From: Chloroflexota bacterium
GTDB taxonomy: Bacteria; Chloroflexota; Limnocylindria; QHBO01
Direction of reading: 5' to 3'
Length of the DNA: 6,740 bases
NCBI GenBank assembly: GCA_005880165.1
Contig: VBJP01000300.1
Coordinates: 1-6,740, forward strand
Shown here: piece by piece, positions 6,302 through 6,740 of the stretch
Layout of the letters: each line of letters starts with the position of its first letter
Numbering within the stretch: position 1 is the first letter of the stretch
Notes under the pieces: generated by a model
What the model was told of the DNA's origin: nothing
Database searches by the model: none
What the model saw: only the letters and a program-made list of their open reading frames with translations
Translations under genes and position numbers: made by a program

Positions 6302-6740
6302 AGCGAGCCCCCCGGAGCGGTCGTGACCAGCTGTGCCACCGCCTCGCGGAACGCGTCGCCGCGCGCTGCGTAGTCGGTGAACATGTCGAAGCTGGTCGCG
6401 GCGGGGGACAGGAGGACGACGTCTCCGGGCCTCGCCGCTGCGGCGGCGAGCGTCACGGCCTGCTCCATCGACGCCGCGCCTTGCACGGGGATCCGGTCCC
6501 GGATCAGCCGCTCCAGCTCCGCCGCCGTCTCCCCGATCAGGACCACCGCGCGGCAGCGTTGCGCGACGGCATCTGCGAACGTGGCGTAGTCGAGCCCCTT
6601 CCCCTGGCCACCGGCGATGAGCACGATCGGTGACGGGGCGAATGCCTCCAGCGCGGCTATCGCGGCCACCGGGATGGTTGCCTGCGAGTCGTTGATCCAG
6701 CGCACCCCGTCCCGGTCGGCGATCGTCTCGAGGCGGTGGG
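6298..6740 (-). CDS. murD: MurD, UDP-N-acetylmuramoyl-L-alanine:D-glutamate ligase (3' part)
   Basis: This is the C-terminal 146 residues of the cytoplasmic ATP-dependent ligase that adds D-glutamate to UDP-MurNAc-L-Ala. The 5' part lies beyond the right edge. The visible part begins in the HRLE motif, followed by GVRWINDSQAT (family consensus GV-x-x-NDSKATN). Next come VLIAGGQGKGLD, whose Lys matches the conserved C-terminal domain lysine (GGDGK in E. coli), and LLSPAATSFDMFTDYAARGDAF, matching the family's LSPA-x-SFD-x-F--RG-x-F signature. These identify MurD rather than MurC, MurE or MurF. The position that is Lys in NDSKAT is Gln here. The stop is TGA at 6300-6298, and it overlaps the GTG start of ftsW in a GTGA tetranucleotide. 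Identity is secure; activity cannot be judged without the N-terminal and central domains. Confidence 0.96.
   Translation of the reverse strand, partial: HRLETIADRDGVRWINDSQATIPVAAIAALEAFAPSPIVLIAGGQGKGLDYATFADAVAQRCRAVVLIGETAAELERLIRDRIPVQGAASMEQAVTLAAAAARPGDVVLLSPAATSFDMFTDYAARGDAFREAVAQLVTTAPGGSL

Overview
The window is a high-GC stretch of a chromosomal division and cell wall (dcw) cluster. All eight genes lie on the minus strand, so transcription runs from high to low coordinates. In transcription order they are murD (3' part only), ftsW, murG, murB, ddl, ftsQ, a small basic membrane protein gene (sbp, DUF1290 family) and ftsA (5' part only). There is no gap over 50 bases, and no RNA gene, mobile element, CRISPR array or clear terminator was seen. 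Every gene is assigned by family motifs read from the sequence. Long plus-strand open frames are high-GC shadows of these genes.

Likely source: the cluster combines a Firmicutes-like backbone (murD-ftsW-murG-murB-ftsQ-sbp-ftsA, close to the Bacillus subtilis order) with ddl between murB and ftsQ, as in Proteobacteria. FtsA argues against most Actinobacteria, and Sbp argues against Proteobacteria. With the very high GC content, a Chloroflexota-type bacterium, perhaps an uncultured soil or freshwater lineage, is my best inference; this is not proven.

Layout and logic: MurD adds D-Glu to the precursor. MurG makes lipid II, MurB makes UDP-MurNAc, and Ddl makes the D-Ala-D-Ala dipeptide. FtsW polymerises septal glycan, FtsQ is a divisome scaffold, and FtsA tethers FtsZ to the membrane. 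The genes are tightly packed. Four junctions are 4-base stop/start overlaps (GTGA or ATGA), ftsW and murG overlap by 95 bases, and sbp is flanked on each side by a 45-base spacer. This suggests one translationally coupled operon continuing beyond both window edges, probably into ftsZ on the low-coordinate side.

I see no new biological system here. Points worth a second look are an FtsQ POTRA domain that appears about 20 residues short, non-consensus residues in MurG and MurD motifs, the absence of murC between murG and murB, the long ftsW/murG overlap, a perfect 18-base palindrome at the murB stop/ddl start, and a TTG start for ftsA.
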